Below, one piece after another: positions 8,419 to 16,393 of a DNA stretch of 37,995 nucleotides. The notes under the pieces were generated by a model, which was given only the letters and a program-made list of their open reading frames with translations, was not told where the DNA came from and ran no database searches. Numbering within the stretch: position 1 is the stretch's first letter; the number at the start of each line of letters is the position of its first letter. A program made the position numbers and the translations under genes. This DNA comes from Beijerinckiaceae bacterium (GTDB lineage Bacteria; Pseudomonadota; Alphaproteobacteria; Rhizobiales; Beijerinckiaceae). The stretch lies in the NCBI GenBank assembly GCA_031291515.1, contig JARLIW010000157.1, positions 1 through 37,995 on the forward strand. Reading direction: 5' to 3'.

Positions 8419-9528
8419 TTACGAGGACGCCGCGATCTTGCGCAGCGCGCGGCGCGCGCTTTGGGGCAGGGCGGTTTGCGCTCTTTTGGCCAGGGGGCGC
8501 AGCCGTTTGAGCGCGAAAGCGCCCGCATGGCCCCAAATCGTGACCGGCTGGAGGAGCGTGTCGACCTCGACCGCTTGTTTGGCCCAGATCATTTTGTAGG
8601 GGTCGCCGGGCGCGAGGAAATCGAACGTTTCCAGCCCTTGCGCGGCGCATTTTTCGAGCAGCAACGACGTGAGGGCGTGTCCCGGCGAGCCCGCCGCGAA
8701 CCGCAGATTGAATGTGCCGAGGAGCGAGCGATAGGCGGTCCGGTGGACAAACCCGATTTCGACGGCCGCCGTCTCCTCCCCGACGAGCAGGGCGTGTACC
8801 AGCAGGTCGCCGCTCGCCGCGATGCGATCGAAAAACGCATCCGTCGCGACATGGGTCAATCCGGCGCTGTAAAGCCCTTTTTGCCGCAGCCAAAATCGTT
8901 TTTGCGCGAGTGCGATTCGCACGGTCTCGATCCGCGCCGCCGGGTCTTCGACGACGTGGAGGGAAACCTGTCCCAGACGCGCCAATTGCTTGGTCCGGCG
9001 TGAAACGCTTTTATGTTGAGAGCGAGCTTTTTCGCGACATCCCGTCAAATCGACAAACGGCGCGCTGGTTCGCGGCCCCGTGGCTTTGAGTCCAACGGCG
9101 AGCTGGGTGAGAACACTGTCGCCACGCAATCGCGAAAGGGCGAACAGGTCCACGCCGCGATGGCGCCAAAGATGCTCTCGCGCGGCTCTGAACCAATGGC
9201 CGCGCTCCTTGCCCGGTTCCGCGAGGAGATCGCCATATTGCGTCATTGGTTCGCCAATCCAGCGCGCGATGGCGATTGTCGCTTGTTGCTCGATTTCGAG
9301 CGGCCACAGCATCACGAGGCGCTGGTCGACGTAGACGGCGGTGACGCAAAGTTTGGCGGACGATCCGCTGACTTGCCGTGCCGCGAGCCAATGTCGGCAC
9401 CAGGCAAAGGTTTGAAAGCCCGTCGCCTCGGGGGTCCGCTGTTCGAGGGCGATCCAGTCGGGCGCGATCGCGTCGATCTCGTCGATCGACTCAAGAACTT
9501 CGACACGCAGGGTTTGGAGGCCGGTCAT
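8419..9528 (-). CDS. CelD/BcsL-like GNAT-fold acetyltransferase
   Basis: A 369-residue protein of the family annotated as cellulose biosynthesis protein CelD/BcsL or acetyltransferase-6. Members often acylate or transfer aminoacyl groups in envelope or polysaccharide pathways. The N-terminal part includes LRVEVLESIDEIDAIAPDW and FQTFAWCRHWL, typical of the family. The C-terminal GNAT half includes KRFWLRQKG, the segment LLVGEETAAVEIGFVHRTA and GSPGHALTSLLLEKC, the last resembling the acyl-CoA loop. No signal peptide is seen. It starts 6 bases after the JmjC-like gene, so the two are likely one transcript. The true substrate is unknown, and no cellulose synthase genes are nearby. Confidence 0.82.
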   Translation of the reverse strand: MTGLQTLRVEVLESIDEIDAIAPDWIALEQRTPEATGFQTFAWCRHWLAARQVSGSSAKLCVTAVYVDQRLVMLWPLEIEQQATIAIARWIGEPMTQYGDLLAEPGKERGHWFRAAREHLWRHRGVDLFALSRLRGDSVLTQLAVGLKATGPRTSAPFVDLTGCREKARSQHKSVSRRTKQLARLGQVSLHVVEDPAARIETVRIALAQKRFWLRQKGLYSAGLTHVATDAFFDRIAASGDLLVHALLVGEETAAVEIGFVHRTAYRSLLGTFNLRFAAGSPGHALTSLLLEKCAAQGLETFDFLAPGDPYKMIWAKQAVEVDTLLQPVTIWGHAGAFALKRLRPLAKRAQTALPQSARRALRKIAASS

Positions 9529-9534
9529 CGTGGG

Positions 9535-10476
9535 TTATTTCAATACGAGGTACGGCTCGATGTCCGAAAAGCCACTCTGGGAGGTGGGATCGACCCGGAA
9601 GTCGACCTTGAGCGGCAAGGCGCGGGCCTTTCCCACACGCAGCATCTTATGGGCGCCCGCGAGCGCGAATTTTGCCCAAAACGCCGGTCCGCTGGTCGCT
9701 TGCGACAAGGGGCGCCGACCCACGTGGGGCCGCAAAAGGCCATTCGCGTAATTGACGGCATAGGTCGCGCGCAAATCGGCGTTCCAGTGTTCCATCGTCA
9801 CGGAAACGTTGACACAGTCCTCGTTCACGACGCGGTGCGGGCAGTTTTGCGGCCAGCTCGCCATGTCGCCGGGCGACAGATCGAAAACATCCGCGGACTC
9901 GTCGAAACGCGGATCGAATGTAAAATCGGTGTCGCCGGATCTTTTGAGGACGATGTTCTCGATCGCCTGTTGCGGCAGGAACGGGGCGCGGGCCGGATAG
10001 ATCCAAACCCGTTTCCGTCCGCGAATTTGCCAAAGGCTCTGGCCGGGGACGTCGGCGTGATAGGCGACGTTCATGCGCGGCGACGAGACTAGGACGCTCA
10101 TCGAGCGCTTGAAGCTCTTGAATCCGGGAATTTTGCGTTCGAGTTCATCGAAGGCTTGATTGAGGAGCTCCCCGTAGGCGGCGTCCGCCTCCTGGATGCG
10201 CTGGAGGTGGACCCAAATATTGCCCTTGGCGACCGCTTCGAGGACGGCTTGGCCGGGCAGGCCAGACATATCCCCCTCGCGCCATTGACGCGGGTCGTTG
10301 ACGTCGCGCGGGATCGTATTGATGTGAAACCGGTCGCGCGGCGTCGCTTCGATGAGGCGGGCGAGGGCGCCGTCGTCGAACAGCCCCGATTCGTGGAGAT
10401 TATGCCGCAGGATGAGCGGACGTGATGCAAAGCTATGCGCGTCGGCGTCGCTAATCGATGAAAAAATGTCGCTCAT
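9535..10476 (-). CDS. JmjC/cupin-like Fe(II)/2-oxoglutarate oxygenase-type protein
   Basis: A 313-residue protein with a double-stranded beta-helix signature. AYHADVPGQ supplies an H-x-D pair at about 140 and 142. DLSPGDMASWPQNCPHRV supplies the distal histidine at about 214, together forming the facial triad used for Fe(II) binding. The family is often annotated as cupin-like or JmjC-domain hydroxylase acting on proteins or small molecules. The ATG at 10476 has no good ribosome site. A TTG at 10503 would add nine residues and is an alternative. It is followed 6 bases later by the CelD-like gene and probably co-transcribed with it. The substrate is unknown. Confidence 0.78.
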   Translation of the reverse strand: MSDIFSSISDADAHSFASRPLILRHNLHESGLFDDGALARLIEATPRDRFHINTIPRDVNDPRQWREGDMSGLPGQAVLEAVAKGNIWVHLQRIQEADAAYGELLNQAFDELERKIPGFKSFKRSMSVLVSSPRMNVAYHADVPGQSLWQIRGRKRVWIYPARAPFLPQQAIENIVLKRSGDTDFTFDPRFDESADVFDLSPGDMASWPQNCPHRVVNEDCVNVSVTMEHWNADLRATYAVNYANGLLRPHVGRRPLSQATSGPAFWAKFALAGAHKMLRVGKARALPLKVDFRVDPTSQSGFSDIEPYLVLK

Positions 10477-10800
10477 GGGAGGTACCAGCGATGGAATCGC
10501 CAAATCCTACATGCGTTTTGCCAAATAGAGCTTAACGGTCTTGCCGTCCTCGGCTCTTTTATTTCTTTACCCTAACAACTCACGCGCAAGGCGCGCCCGT
10601 AACTGGATTCGGGTGGCGGGTTGGCCGCCTTCGGCACGATGGGCCAGATGGAGACGGCGCGTCATATATATTCGGAAGAGCCTTGGCTCGCTCGTAAAAA
10701 GCTTTCAACCGGCGTGCTAACTGCTCTAAGCTCCAAAAACGGCGAAGGTCTCCTCGTCTCGAGTTTCGCGATTCGAGGCATTTTGGATTTTTGGCTGGAT
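10477..10800. other. Divergent intergenic region between the JmjC-like gene and gluQ
   Basis: About 320 bases lie between two divergent starts. A reading frame continues upstream from gluQ to 10621, but its residues match no family and the GluQRS N terminus begins at 10801, so I read this stretch as non-coding. It holds short inverted repeats such as GAGCC-TTG-GCTC near 10678. It must carry promoters for both directions, but no convincing -35/-10 pair was found. Confidence 0.5.
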
Positions 10801-11724
10801 ATGACGTCATCTTATTCGCGCCCCGTTCTTCGCTTCGCGCCGTCTCCAAACGGCTACCTTCATCTTGGCCATGCCTATTCCGCGCTTATGAACGGGTTGA
10901 TCGCGCGCGAGACCGGGGGGCGATTGCTCCTCCGGATGGAAGACATCGATTTCGCGCGTTGCCGGCCCGAATTCGAAGCCGCGATTATCGAAGACTTGGA
11001 ATGGCTTGGGCTGAGCTGGGAACAGCCGGTCCGGCGACAGGCCGAACACTTTCCCTTCTATGCCGAGGCCCTCGAGCGGCTCGAAAATATGGGGGTGGTC
11101 TATCCCTGTTTTTGTTCTCGTGGGGATATTATGACGGCCATTGCCTTTAAGAAGGATTGGCCACGTGATCCCGATGGCACGCCGCTCTATCCCGGCATCT
11201 GCCGCCATCTTTCGCGGGGCAGCCGCGCCCAGCGCTTCGCCCACGGCGAGAAGGCCAGTTATCGTCTCGACATGGAGCGGGCACTATCAGCGGTATCGGA
11301 TGGTCTGACCTGGACCGAGTTTCGTGATGGACCGACCGGCCGTCAAGAACACGCGGTGCCCGCCGTCTGGGGGGACGCGGTCTTGTCGCGCAAGGATATT
11401 GCCACGAGTTATCATATCGCGGTGGTCGTCGACGACGCCTATCAGGGCGTCACGGATGTCGTTCGCGGCGAAGATCTCTTTATGGCGACAAGCCTTCACC
11501 GTCTGCTCCAGGTTCTTTTGCGCCTGCCCGCGCCGTTTTATCACCACCATCGATTGCTACGAGACGCGATGGGGCAGAAACTGTCGAAGAGTTCAAGGGC
11601 GCAGCCGTTGCGGGCGTTCCGGCAGGACGGGTGGAGCGTTCAAGAGCTGGTCGCCAAGATCAATCTTCCCGCTGCGGCCATGGGCGACGCCCTCGCTTCC
11701 ACGGGCCGGATCGTCCGTCCGTGA
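10801..11724 (+). CDS. gluQ: Glutamyl-Q tRNA(Asp) synthetase
   Basis: Truncated glutamyl-tRNA synthetase paralogue that activates glutamate and attaches it to queuosine in the wobble position of tRNA(Asp). It has 307 residues, far shorter than GltX because the anticodon-binding domain is absent, as expected for GluQRS. The HIGH motif appears as HLGH at 21-24 after RFAPSPNGYL. The zinc-ligand region includes YPCFCSR and YPGICR, and the KMSKS loop is KLSKS at about 260-264. The ATG at 10801 matches the family N terminus, so a longer in-frame extension to 10621 was not used. A tRNA-Asp(GTC), the expected substrate, is encoded at 24083-24159. Confidence 0.93.
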   Translation: MTSSYSRPVLRFAPSPNGYLHLGHAYSALMNGLIARETGGRLLLRMEDIDFARCRPEFEAAIIEDLEWLGLSWEQPVRRQAEHFPFYAEALERLENMGVVYPCFCSRGDIMTAIAFKKDWPRDPDGTPLYPGICRHLSRGSRAQRFAHGEKASYRLDMERALSAVSDGLTWTEFRDGPTGRQEHAVPAVWGDAVLSRKDIATSYHIAVVVDDAYQGVTDVVRGEDLFMATSLHRLLQVLLRLPAPFYHHHRLLRDAMGQKLSKSSRAQPLRAFRQDGWSVQELVAKINLPAAAMGDALASTGRIVRP

Positions 11725-11804
11725 CCGAAATTTTGCGGTGAAACATAGTTGCGCCGCCTTTAGCCTAAACACTAAACCGTGATCAGGGATGAAGAGGACA
11801 AGCG

Positions 11805-12467
11805 ATGAAAGCCTATATCGGAGCTGTGATGTTTGGAGCGCTTGCCGCCGGACCCGCGTTTGCGGGGCCTCCCGCGGCGGATGTCACGACCATTCATCGC
11901 GTTTTTGATATTCAGCGCGAAGGGTCGCCAATCGGCACCAACACGTTGGACCTGTCGCGGCAGGGGGACATCACGACCGTCAAAGTCGCCACCCACATTT
12001 TGGTCAAGGTGCTGTTCGTGAACGCTTACCGCTACGAGCATAGTGAAACCGCGAGTTTTCGAGGCAATGAGCTCGTCTCGTTTTCCTCGACGACGGACGA
12101 TAACGGCACTACCCACAAGGTCGATGCATATTCGAGCGCCGGGAAGCTTGTGTTGAAAGTCGATGGCGATGCATCGGAGGTTCCGAAGGATATCTATCCC
12201 GCGATAATCTTTAGCCCCGACATCGGGAGTAAGTCTCTGCTCTTTGATCCTGGCAACGGGAAACGTCTGTCCGCGAAAGCCGAAGATCTCGGTAAGGAAC
12301 ATGTGCCGGTTCACGGCGCGCAGCAAGAACTACGGCATATCAAAGTCAGCGGCCAATTCGATCGCGATCTTTGGTTTGACCGGGATGGTCTGGTGAAAAT
12401 GACGATGTTGGGCTCGGATCATTCGAAAATTTCGTCCGAGCTTCGTTTATCCACCGCGGAACGCTAG
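11805..12467 (+). CDS. Secreted DUF6134-family protein
   Basis: A 220-residue protein of unknown function matching the DUF6134 pattern. Residues 1-20 form a signal peptide (MKAYIGAVMFGALAAGPAFA), with cleavage expected after AFA. The mature part is a beta-rich domain. It begins RVFDIQREGSPIGTNTLDL, continues through VNAYRYEHSETASFRG, and ends with HIKVSGQFDRDLWFDRDGL, resembling periplasmic proteins that bind lipid-like ligands. The ATG has GAGGA eight bases upstream. It starts 80 bases after gluQ on the same strand and may have its own promoter. No partner gene is adjacent, so the role is open. Confidence 0.85.
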   Translation: MKAYIGAVMFGALAAGPAFAGPPAADVTTIHRVFDIQREGSPIGTNTLDLSRQGDITTVKVATHILVKVLFVNAYRYEHSETASFRGNELVSFSSTTDDNGTTHKVDAYSSAGKLVLKVDGDASEVPKDIYPAIIFSPDIGSKSLLFDPGNGKRLSAKAEDLGKEHVPVHGAQQELRHIKVSGQFDRDLWFDRDGLVKMTMLGSDHSKISSELRLSTAER

Positions 12468-12912
12468 GGCCTTGTCCTTGGGAGCGTGACCGGCGCGGTA
12501 AGAGCTTCCCAGAGTGGTCTGGCGGAATCTCCGCGAGGGATGCCCATCAGCGCGTCTCTCTCGCAAAATCCTATTTTCAAATGAGGCGGCGTCATATCCC
12601 CCGCCAAACGCGTGGGCGGGACAACGCTGGCGTGGGCTTGGCCGCGTCCGACGCCGTTATTTTTAACGATGAAACGGCATAAAAGCCCCACTCGCCTCAT
12701 TTATCGAGAGTTTCCGGCGAAATCGGGATCCGTAGAGACTTGGTTTACCTCCGCTGACTATTGTGCCTGAAATGGGACGCAGCATGTGAGCGCTTTACCG
12801 TTTGGCGGGTCACGAAAGTAGCGACATGTCGCTTTCTAATGAGGCGTTAGAGCATTTCGGCGTTGTGGTGCGTTAATCGTCTCTCGTGGCAGAGGCGGAA
12901 AGGTCGGACGAT
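12468..12912. other. Non-coding stretch before cheW with an inverted repeat
   Basis: About 445 bases carry no supported gene; a 78-codon minus-strand frame here has no recognisable protein character. At 12814-12836 there is an inverted repeat with GAAAG and CTTTC outer arms and the perfect palindrome GCGACATGTCGC (12821-12832) at its core, about 77 bases before the cheW start. It may be an operator or RNA hairpin for cheW. A weaker GC stem (CCCGCC / GGCGGG, 12600-12620) may mark the end of the DUF6134 transcript. Confidence 0.4.
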
Positions 12913-13386
12913 ATGGCTGAGGTTGGCAAAGGCACGGGCGCGGCGGCGCGCGAAATGATCACCTTCGTGATTGGAGCCCAAGAGTTCTGTGTCGACGTCA
13001 TGGTCGTCCGGGAAATTCGCGTTTGGACACCGGCGACGCCCGTGGCGCATTCGCCGAGCTTCATGTGCGGCGTGATCAATCTGCGTGGAACCGTGTTGCC
13101 GATCATCGACTTTGCGGCCCGGCTCGGCTTCGCCCCGACCGAGCCCAATTCGCGCCATGCGATCCTGGTCGTTCAGATCCGGGATCAATCAATTGGACTC
13201 CTCGTGGAGGGTGTCTCCGAAATCCTCACGATCAGTCAGGATCTGATCCAGCCGACCCCGGACGTCGCCTCGCAGCTCTCGAAGGATTTCGTGAGCGGGA
13301 TCGTCGCCACCGAGGGGCGCATGATCAGCCTGATCTCGATCGACGCGCTTCTCCCGCCGCGTCACGATCAAGAAGAAGCGGCGTAA
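12913..13386 (+). CDS. cheW: CheW-like chemotaxis coupling protein (orphan)
   Basis: Soluble adaptor of 157 residues that in chemosensory arrays links receptors to the CheA kinase. The two beta-barrel subdomains of CheW are visible. FVIGAQEFCVDVMVVREI leads into the conserved VINLRGTVLPIIDFAARLG, and ILVVQIRDQSIGLLVEGVSEIL is followed by GRMISLISIDALL near the C terminus. The ATG at 12913 has AAAGG eight bases upstream; a GTG at 12886 has no ribosome site. No cheA, cheR, cheB, cheY or receptor gene lies in the window, so its kinase partner is encoded elsewhere. It is convergent with the GNAT gene. Confidence 0.92.
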   Translation: MAEVGKGTGAAAREMITFVIGAQEFCVDVMVVREIRVWTPATPVAHSPSFMCGVINLRGTVLPIIDFAARLGFAPTEPNSRHAILVVQIRDQSIGLLVEGVSEILTISQDLIQPTPDVASQLSKDFVSGIVATEGRMISLISIDALLPPRHDQEEAA

Positions 13387-13387
13387 C

Positions 13388-13407
13388 CGCGGAGGTTCAA
13401 ATCCGCG
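13388..13407. terminator. Possible bidirectional hairpin between cheW and the GNAT gene
   Basis: The stem CGCGGA / TCCGCG with an 8-base loop lies in the 25-base gap between two convergent stop codons. Its position suits a shared terminator, but there is no T-run on either side, so the call is weak. Confidence 0.35.
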
Positions 13408-13411
13408 CGGC

Positions 13412-14011
13412 CTACGGGTGGCGCGGTTTCGTCATTTGCCAAGTCAGGTGCGAACGCACCGCCGGCCACTCGCTCGCGATGATCGAATAGACGCAGGTGT
13501 CGCGCAGGGTTCCGTCGTTCGCGCGGCTATGGCTGCGCAGGATCCCGTCGAGTTTCGCGCCAAGACGCTCGATCCCGCGCCGGCTTTGCTGGTTGAGAAC
13601 ATGGGTGCGGAACTCGACCGCGATGCAATCGAGAGTCTCGAATGCGTGACGGAGCAGCAAGAATTTGCATTCCGTGTTGAGCGGCGTCCGCTGAACCGCG
13701 TTCCGGTACCAAGTCGAGCCGATTTCCATCCGGCGGTTGGACGCGTCGATATTCATATAGGTCGTCATGCCCACCGGCTTACCCGAAGCCATGGAAATGA
13801 CCGCGAAGGGCAACATCGATCCCGCTTGGCGCAGGGCAAGCCGCCGCTCGATCTCCGCCGCCATGCCGTCCGGGGCCGGGACGTTTGTGTACCAAAGCCG
13901 CCACGCCTCGCCGTCGCGAACCGCCTCCTGAAGGTCTTCGCAATGCTCGGGCGACAGCAGCTCCAGCCTTGCGTGGGCGCCCTGAAGGACGGGGCTTTCA
14001 GGCCAGGACAT
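13412..14011 (-). CDS. RimJ/RimL-type GNAT N-acetyltransferase
   Basis: A 199-residue cytosolic acetyltransferase of the GNAT fold that probably acetylates a small molecule or a protein N terminus with acetyl-CoA. It starts with LQGAHARLELLSPEHCEDL, typical of the RimJ/RimL group. FAVISMASGKPVGMTTYMNID is the central beta-strand pair. RRMEIGSTWY and the NTECKFLLLRHAFETL helix follow, and FRTHVLNQQSRRGIERLGAKLDG is the usual C-terminal motif. The ATG at 14011 has a GAGAG purine stretch upstream. It is 15 bases upstream of the cobM stop region, tail to head on the same strand, but the family gives no link to cobalamin. Confidence 0.88.
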   Translation of the reverse strand: MSWPESPVLQGAHARLELLSPEHCEDLQEAVRDGEAWRLWYTNVPAPDGMAAEIERRLALRQAGSMLPFAVISMASGKPVGMTTYMNIDASNRRMEIGSTWYRNAVQRTPLNTECKFLLLRHAFETLDCIAVEFRTHVLNQQSRRGIERLGAKLDGILRSHSRANDGTLRDTCVYSIIASEWPAVRSHLTWQMTKPRHP

Positions 14012-14026
14012 TGCTCTCTCGCGGCA

Positions 14027-14785
14027 TTATTCTAATCCCCTAAACCGGCGCCGGTAGTCCGTATCGTAGAGCGCGCTCTCCCTAAATCCCTCCGCCCCCA
14101 GCGCCGGTCCGACGAGGATCAACCCGGTGCGTTCGACGGGGTCCGCCGCCATCAGTGCGGCAATCGCCGCGAGCGTGCCCTTGACGATCCGCTCTTGCGG
14201 CCAAGACGCCCAGGCGACCACGGCCACGGGGCAGTCCTCGCCATAGAAGGGCAGCAGATCCGCAACCACCTGGTCGAGAGCATGAATCGAGAGGTGGATC
14301 GCGAGCGTCGCGCCGGTCGCGGCGAAGGCGGCAAGCGTTTCACGGTCCGGCATGGAGGAGGCGCGGCCGGGGGTCCGTGTCAGGACCACGCTTTGCGCGA
14401 CCTCGGGCAAGGTCAGTTCGCGGCGCAGCGCGGCGGCCGCCGCCGCGAAGGCCGGTACGCCGGGCGTCACCGTGTACGCGAGACCGAGCGCGTCGAGCCG
14501 CCGCATTTGCTCGCCCACCGCGCTCCAAATCGAGAGATCGCCCGAGTGAAGCCGCGCGACATCTTGCCCGGCTCGATCCGCCGCCACGAATTCCGCGACG
14601 ATGCCGTCGAGATCGAGAGCCGACGTGTCGACGATCCGCGCCCCGGGCGGACAATGGTCGAGCAGAGCGGCGGGCACCAGCGAGCCCGCGTAAAGGCAGA
14701 CCGGGGAGCTTGCGATGAGATCGCGGCCGCGGAGGGTGATGAGATCGGGCGCGCCCGGCCCGGCGCCGATGAAGTGAATCGTCAT
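14027..14785 (-). CDS. cobM: Precorrin-4 C11-methyltransferase
   Basis: SAM-dependent methyltransferase that methylates C-11 of precorrin-4 to give precorrin-5 in the aerobic cobalamin pathway. It has 252 residues with the uroporphyrin-III C-methyltransferase fold. The N-terminal [17 protein letters not shown] carries the first SAM-contact loop, [16 protein letters not shown] is the second conserved segment, and [17 protein letters not shown] follows. The ATG at 14785 has GAGTGA upstream; a TTG six bases earlier is an alternative. It lies 13 bases after cobE and is the last cob gene in this strand run, so it probably ends the transcript. Confidence 0.94.
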   Translation of the reverse strand: MTIHFIGAGPGAPDLITLRGRDLIASSPVCLYAGSLVPAALLDHCPPGARIVDTSALDLDGIVAEFVAADRAGQDVARLHSGDLSIWSAVGEQMRRLDALGLAYTVTPGVPAFAAAAAALRRELTLPEVAQSVVLTRTPGRASSMPDRETLAAFAATGATLAIHLSIHALDQVVADLLPFYGEDCPVAVVAWASWPQERIVKGTLAAIAALMAADPVERTGLILVGPALGAEGFRESALYDTDYRRRFRGLE

Positions 14786-14798
14786 ATGCAATCACTCG

Positions 14799-15173
14799 TC
14801 ATGCCGGCGTTCTCGCTATCGCGCAGGTGGCGCGCGCCGAGGCGCGGCGCGTCACGAGCAAAACCGCGCCGTCGCCCGCGCCGGCCAAAGCCGCCGTCTC
14901 CGCGATGGAGGGCAGGCCGTACATGTCTTCGATCCTGTGCGAATAAAATGTCGCGTCCGCCGCCACGTTTTGCAGCGCGGCTTGGCCGACAAAAACGAGC
15001 GGAAGATCCAACGCCGCCGCGGCTTGTTCGAGCCCCGGCTCGCCGCGCTTTTGGTCGATGGTGAAAAGCCCCTGCGCTTGCTCGCCCGGCACGGTTTCGA
15101 GCGCCGCGCGGATCAGGGCGATGATTTCATCCGCCGGACAGCCTTTGCGGCACCCCGCGCCAATCGCGATCAT
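14799..15173 (-). CDS. cobE: CobE / CbiG C-terminal-domain protein
   Basis: Small 124-residue protein matching the CobE family, which corresponds to the C-terminal domain of CbiG. In aerobic pathways its exact step is debated; it has been linked to precorrin-5/6 chemistry. Visible family marks are AIGAGCRKGCPADEI at the N terminus, the segment FTIDQKRGEPGLEQAAAAL, and GLPSIAETAALAGAGDGAVLL. The ATG at 15173 overlaps the cobL stop as ATGA, which fixes the start; an in-frame extension further upstream overlaps cobL and has no family residues. cobE follows cobL and precedes cobM, the order found in related clusters. Confidence 0.88.
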   Translation of the reverse strand: MIAIGAGCRKGCPADEIIALIRAALETVPGEQAQGLFTIDQKRGEPGLEQAAAALDLPLVFVGQAALQNVAADATFYSHRIEDMYGLPSIAETAALAGAGDGAVLLVTRRASARATCAIARTPA

Positions 15174-16393
15174 GGTTTGGTTATCGCCCATTGCGTCACG
15201 GGCATGGCGGGACGCCAGCCGTGGAATCCGCCAATCTTGTCCGCGCGCGCGATGGCGATTGAGGTGAGATCGCCGCCTTGCGCCGAAAAACGCGCGATCA
15301 GCAAAGCTTGGGTCTCGATCGTCACGGCGTTCACGACGAGACGTCCGCCCGAGGCGAGAGCGGCATAAGCAACATCCAGAAGCGGGCCGGACGTGGATCC
15401 GCCGCCGATGAATATCGCATCGGGCCGCGTCAGTCCGGTCAACGCCTCGGGCGCATGGCCCGTGACGAGGTTGAGATCCGGCACACCGAACCAAGCAGCG
15501 TTCCGGACGATGCGCGCCGCGCGGGTGGGATCGTTTTCGATCGCCGTCGCGCGGTTGGCCGGGTCGAGCAACATCCATTCGATGGCAATCGAACCGGCGC
15601 CCGCGCCGACGTCCCACAAATGATCGCCCCGGCGCGGCGCCAAGGCCGCGAGCGTGATGGCGCGGACTTCGCGCTTGGTGATTTGACCGTCGTTTTCGAA
15701 CCAATCGTCGGGCAGGCCGGTGCCGAGCGGAATGATGCGCGCGCCAGGATCGGCCATGACTTCAATCGCGATGACATTGAGGGGATCGCCGGGCGCCGCG
15801 TCGAAATTCGCCGCTAGCGCGGAGACGTGCCGCTCGCGCGGGCCGCCCAAGGCTTCCAAGACATGCAGACGCGAGGCGCCAAATCCACGATCGCGCAGCA
15901 GGGCCGCGATGCGGCCCGGCGTCGTTTCGTCCCAGGCGAGGCTCAGAATTTGAGCGCCGGGCTGTAAATGGGGGATCAGCCGCAGGAGATCGCGGCCATG
16001 CACCGAAACCATCCGGCAGTTTTGCAGCGCCCACCCAAGGCGCGCGGCGGCGAGGCTAAAGCTCGAGGGCGCGGGCAGAACGATCATTTCGCTCAACGGA
16101 ATCTGTTCGACGAGCACACTGCCGACGCCATAGAAGAACGGATCGCCCGAAGCGAGCACGCAGACCGGGGAGCCCCGGCGGGCGATGATGGCCGGCAAAG
16201 CGGACGCGAGCGGAGACGGCCAAGCGAAGGTTTCCGCCGTCAGAGGGCCCGCAAGAGCCAGATGCCGGGCACCGCCAACGACGAGCTCGGCTTGCGCAAG
16301 CAACGTCCGCGCGGCATGGGAGAGACCATCGGCGCCATCCTCGCCGATGCCGATGAGCGAGAGCCAGGGTTGGGAAGGAGGAAGTCGTGTCAT
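15170..16393 (-). CDS. cobL: Precorrin-6Y C5,15-methyltransferase (decarboxylating)
   Basis: Bifunctional enzyme of 407 residues that methylates C-5 and C-15 of precorrin-6B and decarboxylates the acetate side chain, giving precorrin-8. The N-terminal CbiE-like half includes SLIGIGEDGADGLS and VCVLASGDPFFYGVGS. The C-terminal CbiT-like half holds the SAM motif LWDVGAGAGSIAIEWMLL. The fusion is complete and of normal length. The ATG at 16393 has GAGG five bases upstream; a GTG at 16411 is an alternative. Its start codon overlaps the divergent cobK start (GTGTCAT), so the 5' end of each gene contains the ribosome site of the other. It is coupled to cobE by ATGA. Confidence 0.94.
   Translation of the reverse strand: MTRLPPSQPWLSLIGIGEDGADGLSHAARTLLAQAELVVGGARHLALAGPLTAETFAWPSPLASALPAIIARRGSPVCVLASGDPFFYGVGSVLVEQIPLSEMIVLPAPSSFSLAAARLGWALQNCRMVSVHGRDLLRLIPHLQPGAQILSLAWDETTPGRIAALLRDRGFGASRLHVLEALGGPRERHVSALAANFDAAPGDPLNVIAIEVMADPGARIIPLGTGLPDDWFENDGQITKREVRAITLAALAPRRGDHLWDVGAGAGSIAIEWMLLDPANRATAIENDPTRAARIVRNAAWFGVPDLNLVTGHAPEALTGLTRPDAIFIGGGSTSGPLLDVAYAALASGGRLVVNAVTIETQALLIARFSAQGGDLTSIAIARADKIGGFHGWRPAMPVTQWAITKP

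Noticed and set aside
7663-9003. Plus-strand frame of 446 codons opposite the esterase and CelD-like genes
   Set aside because: Both genes on the other strand have intact family motifs; the frame shows no domain and is a GC artefact.
9013-10092. Plus-strand frame of 359 codons opposite the JmjC-like and CelD-like genes
   Set aside because: Low-complexity basic composition without any recognisable motif, and fully antisense to supported genes.
10621-10800. Extended N terminus for GluQRS
   Set aside because: The family begins a few residues before RFAPSPNG; the extra 60 codons have no similarity and run through the intergenic region.
12464-12700. Minus-strand 78-codon frame after the DUF6134 gene
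   Set aside because: No recognisable ribosome site, no family character, and a composition like the surrounding non-coding DNA.
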